From: Streptomyces sp. AA1529
GTDB taxonomy: Bacteria; Actinomycetota; Actinomycetes; Streptomycetales; Streptomycetaceae
NCBI RefSeq assembly: GCF_000280905.1
Contig: NZ_ALAP01000015.1
Location: 206,290 to 270,289, forward strand
Reading direction: 5' to 3'
Length of the DNA: 64,000 nucleotides
Every line of letters begins with the position of its first letter. Within the stretch, counting starts at the first letter, position 1. Of this stretch, positions 1 through 9,762 are shown one piece after another. The notes beneath the pieces are model-generated. The model was not told the DNA's origin. It searched no databases and saw nothing but the letters and a program-made list of their open reading frames with translations. Position numbers and translations under genes: made by a program.

Positions 1-1
1 G

Positions 2-907
2 GCGGCCGGTGAGGCCAAGCAGAAGGCGGAGCAGGGGAGAGCCCGCGCCGCCGAGGGAAACGGGGCGCCGGGTCCGGCCGGCCTGGTGCTCGACGTCGGG
101 GAGGCCGACTTCGAGGCGGAGGTGCTGGAGCGCTCCGCCGAGGTGCCGGTCGTCATCGACTTCTGGGCGGAGTGGTGCGAGCCGTGCAAGCAGCTCTCAC
201 CGCTCCTGGAGCGGCTCACCCAGGAGTACGCGGGCCGGCTGCTGCTGGCCAAGATCGACGTCGACCAGAACCAGATGCTGATGCAGCAGTTCGGCGTCCA
301 GGGCATCCCGGCGGTCTTCGCCGTGGTGGCCGGGCAGGCGCTGCCGCTGTTCCAGGGGGCTGCCCCCGAGCAGCAGATCCGCGCCACGCTGGACCAGCTC
401 GTCCAGGTCGCCGAGCAGCGCTTCGGCATCACCGGTCTGCAGGGTGTCCCCCAGGAGGAGGCCGCCGCCGAGCCGGCCGAGCCGCAGGCCCCGGAGGACC
501 CGGTGCTGGCCGCCGCCCAGCAGGCGCTGGACTCGGGCGATCTGCCGGGTGCCATCCAGGCGTACCGCAACAAGCTGGCGGACGAGCCGGCGAACGTGGA
601 GGCCAAGGTCGGTCTCGCGATGGCCGAACTGCTCTCCCGGGTGCAGGACATGGACGCGCGGCAGGTGCGCAAGGATGCCGCCGACCGTCCGGACGACGTG
701 GCCGCACAGCTGCGGGTGGCCGATCTCGACATGGCCGGCGGCCATGTCGAGGACTCCTTCAGCCGGTTGGTGGACACGGTGCGGCGCACGGCCGGTGAGG
801 ACCGGGATGCGGCACGGGTGCGGCTGCTGGAGCTGTTCGAGGTCATCGGCCCGGAGGATCCGCGTGTCGTGAGCGCGCGCGCGGCCCTCGCTCGCGCGCT
901 GTTCTGA
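2..907 (+). CDS. Thioredoxin-TPR co-chaperone-like protein (5' truncated by window)
   Basis: Thioredoxin-fold protein with a TPR-like C-terminal half, of the YbbN/CnoX type, probably a cytosolic holdase or redox co-chaperone. The reading frame is open from base 2, and the stretch before the first ATG (86) already reads like the charged N-terminal lead of streptomycete homologues, so the true start lies left of the window. The thioredoxin domain begins near base 110. Its active site is WCEPCK, a CxxC with Glu-Pro between the cysteines. The cis-proline loop reads GIPA. After about 110 residues an acidic linker leads into helical repeats (tetratricopeptide_19/20-like) ending in a typical LFEVIGPEDPRV block. 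It stops with TGA at 905-907 and is followed by a large non-coding gap. Confidence 0.9.
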   Translation, partial: AAGEAKQKAEQGRARAAEGNGAPGPAGLVLDVGEADFEAEVLERSAEVPVVIDFWAEWCEPCKQLSPLLERLTQEYAGRLLLAKIDVDQNQMLMQQFGVQGIPAVFAVVAGQALPLFQGAAPEQQIRATLDQLVQVAEQRFGITGLQGVPQEEAAAEPAEPQAPEDPVLAAAQQALDSGDLPGAIQAYRNKLADEPANVEAKVGLAMAELLSRVQDMDARQVRKDAADRPDDVAAQLRVADLDMAGGHVEDSFSRLVDTVRRTAGEDRDAARVRLLELFEVIGPEDPRVVSARAALARALF

Positions 908-962
908 CCTGCCCGTACCGACGGTCACACGGGCGTCGCCACTCATTGATTTAGCGACTTCG

Positions 963-1000
963 GCGGCCGCGCTTTACCAAAACTTGGTAATCGCGGCCGC
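963..1000. terminator. Nested inverted repeat, likely terminator
   Basis: Two palindromes share one centre. The outer arms GCGGCCGC are at 963-970 and 993-1000; the inner arms TTACCAA and TTGGTAA are at 974-980 and 984-990, around a 3-base loop. It lies 56 bases after the thioredoxin-TPR stop, which fits a terminator. The AT-rich inner palindrome is unusual for a GC-rich hairpin and could also be an operator. Confidence 0.5.
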
Positions 1001-1129
1001 CCTTACGCGTGGTAGCGAAATCTCGCGGAAACCTCCCGGCTTGCCCGGTTGATGCGCTTCCGCGCCCACCCCCTTCCGCAACCCTCCGTCGCCGAACGGT
1101 ACCCCGCGACGGCTTCCGGGTTATCCAGC

Positions 1130-1147
1130 CGTTACTCGTAAGTAACG
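1130..1147. promoter_or_regulatory. Palindrome CGTTACT-N4-AGTAACG, operator-like
   Basis: Perfect 7-base arms at 1130-1136 and 1141-1147 separated by four bases. It sits in the long gap (908-1601) upstream of the DUF6230 gene. The size and symmetry fit a TetR-type or similar dimeric repressor site. The rest of the gap shows no credible reading frame; the frames that are open there have no codon bias or recognisable domain. Confidence 0.4.
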
Positions 1148-1601
1148 AACCCCCTTGTGCGTCGGGCTCAGATGCACCACGATCGGCCACGCTCGGTCCA
1201 TCGCCCCGCAGCCCGGCATCCATTCGGCGCCGCGGCCGATGGTTCCCCACCGAGTGGACCGGCATCGCACCATCTGCACCACTTGCATCACCCAACATCC
1301 GTTTCACCCGCCGGTCCTCAGGACAGGGGGGTCCCTGCTCCACGGCAGGGCCTGTCCTTGCAAAGCAAGGTTGCGCGAGAGCGTGGCCCGTGGTTGTCGC
1401 TCGGGGGTGATCGTCAACAACTCGGACGTGACGTGCGTGAGGACGGCATGGACGACGTTGGCGCTCTCCGTTCCGAGGACGTAGCTCGTCTCCCTCCCCA
1501 GCCACGTGGCCGGGAGGTACCCCCACGGCAGGAGCGGCCCGCTGAGCACAGGCGGCACGGCTCTCCGAGCCGGAGATGTACGTCCGAGAAGGAGGAAAGT
1601 C

Positions 1602-2219
1602 ATGGAGTCCCTGGCTCGTGGCGGGACCAGATGGAAGCGGTTCGCCGTAGTCATGGTGCCGAGCGTGGCCGCTACGGCAGCGATCGGCGTCGCCCTCTCG
1701 CAGGGTGCGCTGGCGGCGTCGTTCAGCGTCTCCGGCCAGCAGTTCAAGGTCACGGCGGATCAGCTGGACGGCAGCGGGTTCGTCCAGTACGGCGCGCTCG
1801 ACAGCACGGAGAAGGGCAAGAAGCCCGTCGCCGTCGTCGGCATGAACTCGGCGAAGATACGCAATCTCTGCCAGTCGGTCGTCGTTCCGGTCCCGGTCTT
1901 CGGCGATGTCTCGATGAAGCTGAGCGCCGGCGGGGCAGGTGGCCCCAAGGTCGAGGCGAAGAAGCTCTACATCGACGCCGACGACCTGTACGCCAACGCC
2001 ACGTTCAAGAACATCGACATCGGCGTCAGCACGGACAAGACCACCAAGGGTCCCGGTCCGCACAAGGGCGACGCCTACGCCAAGGGCTCCTTCGCCCAGC
2101 AGGCGGAGAGCGTGCGGTTCACCGACGTCAAGCAGCGCGCGTGGGCTACCACCGCCGGCACCTTCAAGCTCAGTGGTCTGCACATGAGCGTCAAGAAGGG
2201 CAAGTCCGAGTGCTACTGA
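1602..2219 (+). CDS. DUF6230 family secreted/membrane-anchored protein
   Basis: Protein of 205 residues, recognised as the DUF6230 family, which is common in Streptomyces and has no known function. The start ATG follows a strong ribosome site (GGAGGAA, about 6 bases upstream); an in-frame earlier start would add a low-quality Arg-rich lead. Residues 10-35 are hydrophobic (VVMVPSVAATAAIGVALSQG) after a basic N-terminus, giving a signal peptide or anchor. The rest is a beta-rich exported domain with two cysteines (in NLCQS and the C-terminal SECY). The next gene is DUF6114, and the two families habitually occur together, so a shared envelope role is likely. Confidence 0.85.
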   Translation: MESLARGGTRWKRFAVVMVPSVAATAAIGVALSQGALAASFSVSGQQFKVTADQLDGSGFVQYGALDSTEKGKKPVAVVGMNSAKIRNLCQSVVVPVPVFGDVSMKLSAGGAGGPKVEAKKLYIDADDLYANATFKNIDIGVSTDKTTKGPGPHKGDAYAKGSFAQQAESVRFTDVKQRAWATTAGTFKLSGLHMSVKKGKSECY

Positions 2220-2334
2220 TGTGAGCCTCCCACGGGTGCGGAGGGCGAGGGCACCCGCTCCGACCGCACCTCCGCACCCGTAGGGTCCGCTCCACACCAG
2301 CAAGTTCTGTGCCAGTTCCGAGGAGCCCCGTACC

Positions 2335-2955
2335 ATGAGCGCCGACACGCGACAGAGTCTGACGAACGGATTCGGCCACAAGAGGCAGTCCTTCCGGCAC
2401 TGGCGCGGCCAGCGCCCGTTCTGGGGCGGGATGCTGACGCTGCTGGCGGGCATCCCGATCATGTACGTCCCCTACCAGAACCTCACCCTGGGGTCCCTGA
2501 CCATCCGGATGTCGACCACCGCGGGCGCGGGGTCGCTGATCATCGGCGTGCTGCTGGTCGTCCTCGGACTGACCATGTGGTTCCAGCCCCAGTCGCGGGT
2601 GTTCGCAGGCGTGGCCGCGATCCTCCTCGCGCTGGTCTCCCTCGTCGTCTCCAACTTCGGCGCCTTCCTGATCGGCTTCCTGCTCGGACTGATCGGTGGA
2701 GCGCTGGGCGTCTCCTGGGTCCCGGGCAAGACCGTCGCGGCCGAGCCCGCCGCGCCGGCCGAACGGGCCGAGCGCACCGAGCAGGCCGACCGCACCGAGC
2801 AGGCCGACCGCGCCGAGGAGGCCGGGCACCCCGCGGAGGATGCCGGTACGGACGCCGGAACGGGGCCGGCGAGCGACAACACAGCAGTCTCTGGAGCGTC
2901 CCCCGCGGACGGGGTCGACGCGTACGACGGGAACGGGAGGCACCGTGCCGGGTGA
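2335..2955 (+). CDS. DUF6114 family integral membrane protein
   Basis: Protein of 206 residues. Residues 1-25 are basic. About four hydrophobic segments follow between residues 28 and 128 (for example GGMLTLLAGIPIMYV and LIIGVLLVVLGLTMWF). The C-terminal tail of some 75 residues is acidic and Ala/Glu-rich, with short repeats of the form EQADRTEQADR, and is probably disordered and cytosolic. This matches DUF6114, of unknown function. The start has GAGGAG about 11 bases upstream. The gene follows the DUF6230 gene by 115 bases, and its end overlaps the next gene by 11 bases, indicating translational coupling. Confidence 0.85.
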   Translation: MSADTRQSLTNGFGHKRQSFRHWRGQRPFWGGMLTLLAGIPIMYVPYQNLTLGSLTIRMSTTAGAGSLIIGVLLVVLGLTMWFQPQSRVFAGVAAILLALVSLVVSNFGAFLIGFLLGLIGGALGVSWVPGKTVAAEPAAPAERAERTEQADRTEQADRAEEAGHPAEDAGTDAGTGPASDNTAVSGASPADGVDAYDGNGRHRAG

Positions 2956-4408
2956 CGAGGTCAACGAAGGGGAGGGCGCGCGCCCGGGCGCCGCGTCGGG
3001 TGCCCGGGGCAGAGCCGGGCCCCGGCACGCCGCCCCCAGGAAGCCGCTGCTGACCCGGTTCCACCTGCCGGCCGGCAAGGCGGTGGCGCTGGCCGCGATG
3101 CCCTCGGCGGTCCTGCTGGGAGTCGGGATCACCCCGCAGCTCGCCAACGCCAAGCCGCTCCCCAAGAACCCCTTCAAGGGCGACTCCTGCGTCTCCATAT
3201 CCGAGCAGCAGGAGACCGAGGAGGAGAAGGCCGAGCGCAAGGAGCGGGCCGAGAAGCTCAAGAAGGAGCTGGCCCGCAAGCAGGCCGAGCGGGAGAAGGC
3301 GGCCGAGGAGGCTGCCGGGAAGGCCGACGGCGAGAAGGCCGGCGAGGCCGACGGCAAGGCCGACGGCACGCCCGGGGACGGCACCTCCGACGGCGGATCC
3401 GGCGGCGACAAGCCGTCCGGTTCCTCCGGGAAGACCACTTCCGAGGAGCCCGCCACCGCGCCCTCGCCGTCCGCGAAGTCCGAGGACAGCGCGCCGGACG
3501 ACGAGGAGGAGAACCCCTGGTACGACCCGCTGGGGGTGGGCAAGACACTCGACGACCTCCTCCACCCGGACAAGGGCGAGGACACCGACGAGCCCGCCGA
3601 CGAGCCCTCCGACAGCCCCGCGCCCAGCCCCTCGAAGGGCTCCGGCGACGCCGATGACGGGGACGGCTCCCCGTCCGGTGGTGGCGCGAAGTCCGGTCGC
3701 GGGTCGGACGGTGGCGGCACTGCCGACCGGAGCGGGAAGGCCGACGGGGACGGTGCCGCGAGCGGCTCCGACGAGACCGACGAGACCGGCAAGGCCGGCA
3801 AGGGCGACGACGGCGAGGACGCCGGGGACGAGAAGGACGGCGAGGACGGCAAGCCGGGCGAGGACTCGGGAGTCGGCGCCGACGCGAAGGACGGCACCGC
3901 TCGCGACTACGACCCCGAGAAGGACGCCGGGAAGCCCTTCCCGTGCCCCGAGAAGATGGACGTCCAGGGCACCGGCGAGCAGACCCCGGCCCAGGTCCCC
4001 AACGTCCCCTGGCAGCTGGAGGCGTCCTCGCTGACGCTGATGGGCCTCGACTACGAGGGGGTCGTCAACATCACCATGCCCAACGGGAAGACCAAGCAGG
4101 CCCTCAAGTTCACCGCCGACGCGCTGGACATCGGCGATCTGCACCAGACGGTGCAGGCCGACGGCGTGACCTACCACGTGCAGGCGGCCGAGGGATCCAG
4201 GTCGACCATCCGCGGCGGCAAGGTGACCATGTACACCGAGGAGCTGAAGGGCAAGCTGTTCGGGCTGATCCCGATCACCTTCAGCCCCGAGACGCCCCCG
4301 CCGATCAATGTGCCCTTCGCGTACTTCACCGACGTGTCGGTGCGGCAGGCGGGCCAGTTCGGCGGCACCCTGACGATTCCCGGACTGCACCAGTACGTAC
4401 GCCAGTAG
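2945..4408 (+). CDS. Hypothetical exported protein, acidic low-complexity linker
   Basis: I chose the GTG at 2945 because GGGAGG lies 4 bases upstream and the start overlaps the DUF6114 stop by 11 bases; the frame is open further upstream but only through the previous gene. The product is 487 residues. A basic N-terminus is followed by one hydrophobic segment (about residues 42-60) ending near ANAKP, which looks like a signal peptide. Then come a Lys/Glu-rich, coiled-coil-prone stretch, about 220 residues of Gly/Ser/Asp/Pro low complexity, and a folded C-terminal domain of about 150 residues (starting around FPCPEKMDV). No known function is recognised. Organisation with DUF6230 and DUF6114 suggests a three-component envelope system. 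Confidence 0.75.
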   Translation: MPGDEVNEGEGARPGAASGARGRAGPRHAAPRKPLLTRFHLPAGKAVALAAMPSAVLLGVGITPQLANAKPLPKNPFKGDSCVSISEQQETEEEKAERKERAEKLKKELARKQAEREKAAEEAAGKADGEKAGEADGKADGTPGDGTSDGGSGGDKPSGSSGKTTSEEPATAPSPSAKSEDSAPDDEEENPWYDPLGVGKTLDDLLHPDKGEDTDEPADEPSDSPAPSPSKGSGDADDGDGSPSGGGAKSGRGSDGGGTADRSGKADGDGAASGSDETDETGKAGKGDDGEDAGDEKDGEDGKPGEDSGVGADAKDGTARDYDPEKDAGKPFPCPEKMDVQGTGEQTPAQVPNVPWQLEASSLTLMGLDYEGVVNITMPNGKTKQALKFTADALDIGDLHQTVQADGVTYHVQAAEGSRSTIRGGKVTMYTEELKGKLFGLIPITFSPETPPPINVPFAYFTDVSVRQAGQFGGTLTIPGLHQYVRQ

Positions 4409-4436
4409 GCCGCGGGCGGCCGACCCGACCCCCGCA

Positions 4437-4476
4437 CGAGAAGTCCCGCACCCTGCCCGGGGTGCGGGACTTCTCG
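4437..4476. terminator. Bidirectional hairpin terminator
   Basis: Perfect 17-base-pair stem (4437-4453 with 4460-4476) and a 6-base loop. It is placed between the convergent ends of the secreted-protein gene (4408) and pyruvate kinase (4545), so it can serve both strands. Confidence 0.85.
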
Positions 4477-4544
4477 TCGGTCCGGTCGGCGCGTCCGGCG
4501 CGCCCGGCGGCCGGGGGCGCCGGACGCGGGTACCCGTCAGGGGA

Positions 4545-5966
<1,422 letters not shown>

Positions 5967-5988
5967 GGTGGCGATCCTATCGTTTTGT

Positions 5989-7245
5989 TTAGGTACTGAA
6001 CGATTCGGGGGCGGCGCCCCCGGGCGTCGGGGCCGTCCGGCTCGGGGCGACCAGCGCGTAGGTCTGCTCTGCGATCTCCAGTTCCTCGTCGGTCGGTACC
6101 ACGGCCACGGCCACTCTCGCGTACGCGGGCGAGATCAGCCGCGCCTCCTTCCCCTGCGCCGCGTTCAGCTCGCCGTCCACGGCCAGCCCCAGCTCCGCCA
6201 GCCCCGCAACGGCGGCCTCCCGCACCGGTGCGGCGTTCTCGCCGACGCCCGCGGTGAAGACCACGGCGTCGACCCTGCCCAGCACGGCGTAGTAGGCGCC
6301 GATGTACTTCTTCAGCCGGTGGATGTAGATGTCGAAGGCCAGCGCCGCGGCCCGGTCACCCGCCTCGATCCGGCGGCGGATCTCCCGCATGTCGTTGTCG
6401 CCGCACAGCCCCAGCAGGCCGCTGCGCTTGTTCAGCAGCTCGTCCACCGCGTCCGCGTCCATTCCGGCCACCCGCTTGAGGTGGAAGACCACTGCCGGAT
6501 CGATGTCCCCCGACCGGGTTCCCATCACCAGCCCCTCCAAGGGGGTCAGCCCCATGGAGGTGTCCTCGCACCGCCCGCCGCGCACGGCGGAGGCCGACGC
6601 GCCGTTGCCCAGGTGCAGCACGATCAGGTTCACCTCGCCGGGGTCCTTGCCCAGCAGCTCGGCGGCCCTGCGCGACACACAGGCGTGCGAGGTGCCGTGG
6701 AAGCCGTAGCGGCGCACCCGGTGTGCGTCGGCGGTCTCCGTGTCGATGGCGTAGCGGGCCGCGTGCTCCGGCATCGTGGCGTGGAACGCGGTGTCGAAGA
6801 CGGCGACCTGCGGCAGGTCGGGGCGCAGCCGCTGCGCGGTGCGGATGCCGGTGAGGTTCGCCGGATTGTGCAGCGGCGCCACCGGGACCAGCCGCTCGAT
6901 CTCCTGGAGCACCGCGTCGTCCACCACCGTCGGCTCGGTCAGCCGCAGCCCGCCGTGCACCACCCGGTGGCCGATCGCGGCCAGCTCGGGGGAGTCCAGG
7001 CCGAGTCCGTCGGCGGCCAGCTCCTCGGCGACGGCTCCCAGCGCCGCTCCGTGATCGGCCAGCCTCCCCGCGCGGGTGCGCCGCTCGCCCCCGGCGGCGA
7101 GCGGCTGGTGGGTGACGGCCGAGGTCTCCTCGCCGATCCGCTCGGCGAGACCCGCGGCCAGCCGGCTGCGGTCCGCCATGTCGATCAGCTGATACTTCAC
7201 CGAGGAGGAGCCGGAGTTGAGGACGAGGATCCGGGTGGGGCTCAC
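5989..7245 (-). CDS. ackA: Acetate kinase
   Basis: Interconverts acetyl phosphate + ADP and acetate + ATP. The product is 418 residues. The GTG start (complement of 7243-7245) gives VSPTRILVLNSGSSSVKYQL, the canonical acetokinase N-terminus. The frame stays open far upstream through pta, but only as a shadow. Other family motifs are RRYGFHGTSH, VLHLGNGASASA, the GTRSGDIDP loop and TAGVGENA. The stop is TAA, 22 bases before pyk. The upstream neighbour is pta, 44 bases away. Together these form the Pta-AckA pathway. Confidence 0.97.
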   Translation of the reverse strand: MSPTRILVLNSGSSSVKYQLIDMADRSRLAAGLAERIGEETSAVTHQPLAAGGERRTRAGRLADHGAALGAVAEELAADGLGLDSPELAAIGHRVVHGGLRLTEPTVVDDAVLQEIERLVPVAPLHNPANLTGIRTAQRLRPDLPQVAVFDTAFHATMPEHAARYAIDTETADAHRVRRYGFHGTSHACVSRRAAELLGKDPGEVNLIVLHLGNGASASAVRGGRCEDTSMGLTPLEGLVMGTRSGDIDPAVVFHLKRVAGMDADAVDELLNKRSGLLGLCGDNDMREIRRRIEAGDRAAALAFDIYIHRLKKYIGAYYAVLGRVDAVVFTAGVGENAAPVREAAVAGLAELGLAVDGELNAAQGKEARLISPAYARVAVAVVPTDEELEIAEQTYALVAPSRTAPTPGGAAPESFST

Positions 7246-7289
7246 GGCAGGGTGCTCTCTGTGCGGGTACGGGGGGACGGGGGCGACGC

Positions 7290-9434
7290 TCAGCCGCCGG
7301 AGCCGTGCGGGAACGCGTCCTGCGCCTGGACCGCGGTGATCGCGACCGTGTTGACGATGTCCTGCACCAGCGCGCCGCGGCTCAGGTCGTTGACCGGCTT
7401 GCGCAGCCCCTGGAGCACGGGGCCCACGGCGATGGCCCCGGCCGAGCGCTGCACGGCCTTGTAGGTGTTGTTGCCGGTGTTCAGATCGGGGAAGACCAGC
7501 ACGGTCGCCTGCCCCGCCACCGCGGAGCCGGGCAGCTTGGTGGCGGCCACCGAGGGCTCCACGGCCGCGTCGTACTGGATCGGTCCCTCCGTGAGGAGGT
7601 CCGGGCGGCGCTCGCGGACCAGTTCGGTGGCCCGCCGCACCTTGTCCACGTCGGCACCCGAGCCGGAGGTGCCCGTCGAGTACGAGAGCATCGCGACCCG
7701 CGGCTCCACCCCGAACCGGGCCGCGGTGGTCGCCGACTGGATGGCGATGTCGGCGAGCTGCTCGGCGCCCGGGTCCGGCACCACGGCGCAGTCGCCGTAG
7801 ACCAGCACCCGGTCGGCCAGGCACATGAAGAACACCGAGGAGACGATCGAGGCGTCCGGCCGGGTGCGGATGATCTCGAAGGCCGGGCGGACCGTCGCCG
7901 CCGTCGAGTGCACGGCACCGGAGACCATGCCGTCGGCCAGCCCCTCGTTGACCATGAGCGTGCCGAAGTAGGACACGTCGGAGACCACGTCGTGGGCCAG
8001 CTCGTAGGTGACGCCCTTGTGCGCGCGGAGCGCCGCGTACACCTCGGCGAAGCGCTCCCGCAGCGGGGAGGTCTGCGGATCGACGATGCGCGCGGTGGCG
8101 CCGCCCGGGCCCGAGAGGGGTTCGGCGGGGACCTCGTCGCCGGCCGGCAGGTCGAGACCGATGCTCAGCTCGGCGGCGCGCTTGCGGATCACCGCCGGGT
8201 CGCCCAGCAGCGTCAGGTCGCAGATGTTGCGCCGCAGCAGCACCTCGGCCGCGCGCAGCACCCGCTCCTCGGTGCCCTCCGGCAGCACGATGTGCCGCCG
8301 CGCCGCGCGTGAGCGCTCCACCAGCTCGTGCTCGAACATCATCGGCGTGACCCGCTCGCTGCGCTCCACCGAGAGCTGCGCCGAGAGCTGGGCGGCGTCC
8401 ACATGGGTCTCGAACAGCCCCAGTGCGATCTCGGCTTTCCGCGGGGTGGCGGCGGTCAGCTTGCCCTCCAGGGACAGCAGCGCGTCGGCGGTCGGCATCG
8501 ACCCCTCCGGGACCACCAGCACCGGCGTGCCGGGCGCCAGCCGTGCGGCCAGCGCCAGTGTCTGGTCGTCGGGGCGCTCGTCCAGGGTGAGCAGCACACC
8601 GGCGATGGCGGGGGAGCCGGCGGAGTGCGCGGCCAGCGCCCCGATGAGCAGGTCCGAGCGGTCGCCGGGTGTTACCACCAGGCAGCCCTCGGTGAGTGCG
8701 GGCAGGAAGACGGGCAGGTGGGCGCCGCCGAAGACCAGGTTGCGGACGTCGCGGGAGAGTCCGGCGTGGTCGCCGAGCAGTACCTTCGCCGCCGTCGACT
8801 CCTTGACCTGGGCCACCGTGGGCGCGGCCAGCGCGGGCTCCTCCGGCAGCACGAACACCGGCTCGGGCAGCCGTTCGGCCAGTCCGCGCACGGCTGCCGC
8901 GGCCTCGGGGTCGGCCACCCGGTTGGCGACCATGGCGATCAGGTCGGCGCCCAGCGAGGCGTAGGCGTCGTGCGCGTTGCGCACCTCGGCGACCACTGCC
9001 TCGGGCGCCTGGTCGCGGGCGGCGACGACCGGCAGCACGGCGGCCCCGAACTCGTTCGCGAGCCGTGCGTTGAGCGCGAGTTCGGCGGGCAGCCCGGTGT
9101 CGGCGAAGTCGGTGCCGAGCACGAGGACGGCCTCGTAGGCGTCGGAGACCTGGTGGTAGCGGTCCACCAGGCGGGAGATCAGCTCGTCCGTGCCCTGCTC
9201 GGCCTGGAGCGCCGCCGCCTCCTCGTATCGCATGCCGAAGACCGAGGAGGCGGGCTGGGTGAGCCGGTAGCGGCTGCGCAGCAGGTCGTAGAGCTCGTCG
9301 GGCTCGTCGTGCACCAGGGGCCGGAACACCCCGACGCGGTCCACCTGGCGGGTCAGGAGCTCCATGACTCCCAGCTCGACCACCTGGCGACCGTCGCTGC
9401 GGCCGATGCCGGTCACGTACACGCTGCGCGTCAC
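7290..9434 (-). CDS. pta: Phosphate acetyltransferase
   Basis: Converts acetyl-CoA + phosphate to acetyl phosphate + CoA. The product is 714 residues, the long form found in actinobacteria and enterics. The N-terminal half is a P-loop-like/DRTGG regulatory region (from VTRSVYVTGIGRSDGRQVVE), and the C-terminal 330 residues are the catalytic PTA_PTB domain (from RRHIVLPEGTEERVLRAA). Conserved blocks include GTLMVNEGLADGMVSGAVH and FPDLNTGNNTYKAVQRS. I chose the GTG at 9434 because GGAGGAG lies 7 bases upstream; longer in-frame starts would run into the regulatory region shared with pfkA. It is the first gene of the presumed pta-ackA-pyk unit. Confidence 0.96.
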   Translation of the reverse strand: MTRSVYVTGIGRSDGRQVVELGVMELLTRQVDRVGVFRPLVHDEPDELYDLLRSRYRLTQPASSVFGMRYEEAAALQAEQGTDELISRLVDRYHQVSDAYEAVLVLGTDFADTGLPAELALNARLANEFGAAVLPVVAARDQAPEAVVAEVRNAHDAYASLGADLIAMVANRVADPEAAAAVRGLAERLPEPVFVLPEEPALAAPTVAQVKESTAAKVLLGDHAGLSRDVRNLVFGGAHLPVFLPALTEGCLVVTPGDRSDLLIGALAAHSAGSPAIAGVLLTLDERPDDQTLALAARLAPGTPVLVVPEGSMPTADALLSLEGKLTAATPRKAEIALGLFETHVDAAQLSAQLSVERSERVTPMMFEHELVERSRAARRHIVLPEGTEERVLRAAEVLLRRNICDLTLLGDPAVIRKRAAELSIGLDLPAGDEVPAEPLSGPGGATARIVDPQTSPLRERFAEVYAALRAHKGVTYELAHDVVSDVSYFGTLMVNEGLADGMVSGAVHSTAATVRPAFEIIRTRPDASIVSSVFFMCLADRVLVYGDCAVVPDPGAEQLADIAIQSATTAARFGVEPRVAMLSYSTGTSGSGADVDKVRRATELVRERRPDLLTEGPIQYDAAVEPSVAATKLPGSAVAGQATVLVFPDLNTGNNTYKAVQRSAGAIAVGPVLQGLRKPVNDLSRGALVQDIVNTVAITAVQAQDAFPHGSGG

Positions 9435-9507
9435 GCGCTGTCTCCTCCGGTCGCGGTCGGGGGCGCCTCGGGGATCTCTTGAGCAGTTCCGCCTGGAAAG
9501 CACCCGT

Positions 9508-9531
9508 AAGGGTAGGGCTATACCCTTGACA
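9508..9531. promoter_or_regulatory. Inverted repeat plus TTGACA box in the pta/pfkA divergent region
   Basis: Arms AAGGGTA (9508-9514) and TACCCTT (9521-9527) flank 6 bases. They overlap a TTGACA hexamer at 9526-9531 that could be a -35 box for the plus-strand pfkA. The 328-base gap between pta and pfkA must hold promoters for both directions, so a shared operator here is plausible. No other feature was seen in the gap. Confidence 0.4.
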
Positions 9532-9762
9532 ATACCTGTGCCTCTGGTTAGCACGCGCGCCAGGCGGGTGGCTGGTGCGCCTCCGCCGGAGGGTGCCCGT
9601 GGCGGTCCGGATGCTGAGCGGGGCCCCTTCCCTCGCCTTCAAGACGTGAAACAATCGCACCGGCTCAGGGACCAGCGGCACCCCCGGACAGTGAGGTCCG
9701 ACCGTGCCCCCAAGCGGCCTGCCTGCCGGGCGGGCATCTACGGAGCAGGAGAAGCGAACCCC

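Noticed and set aside
1009..1410. 133-codon frame in the gap before the DUF6230 gene
   Set aside because: No third-position GC bias, domain or ribosome site, and it overlaps palindromic regulatory elements.
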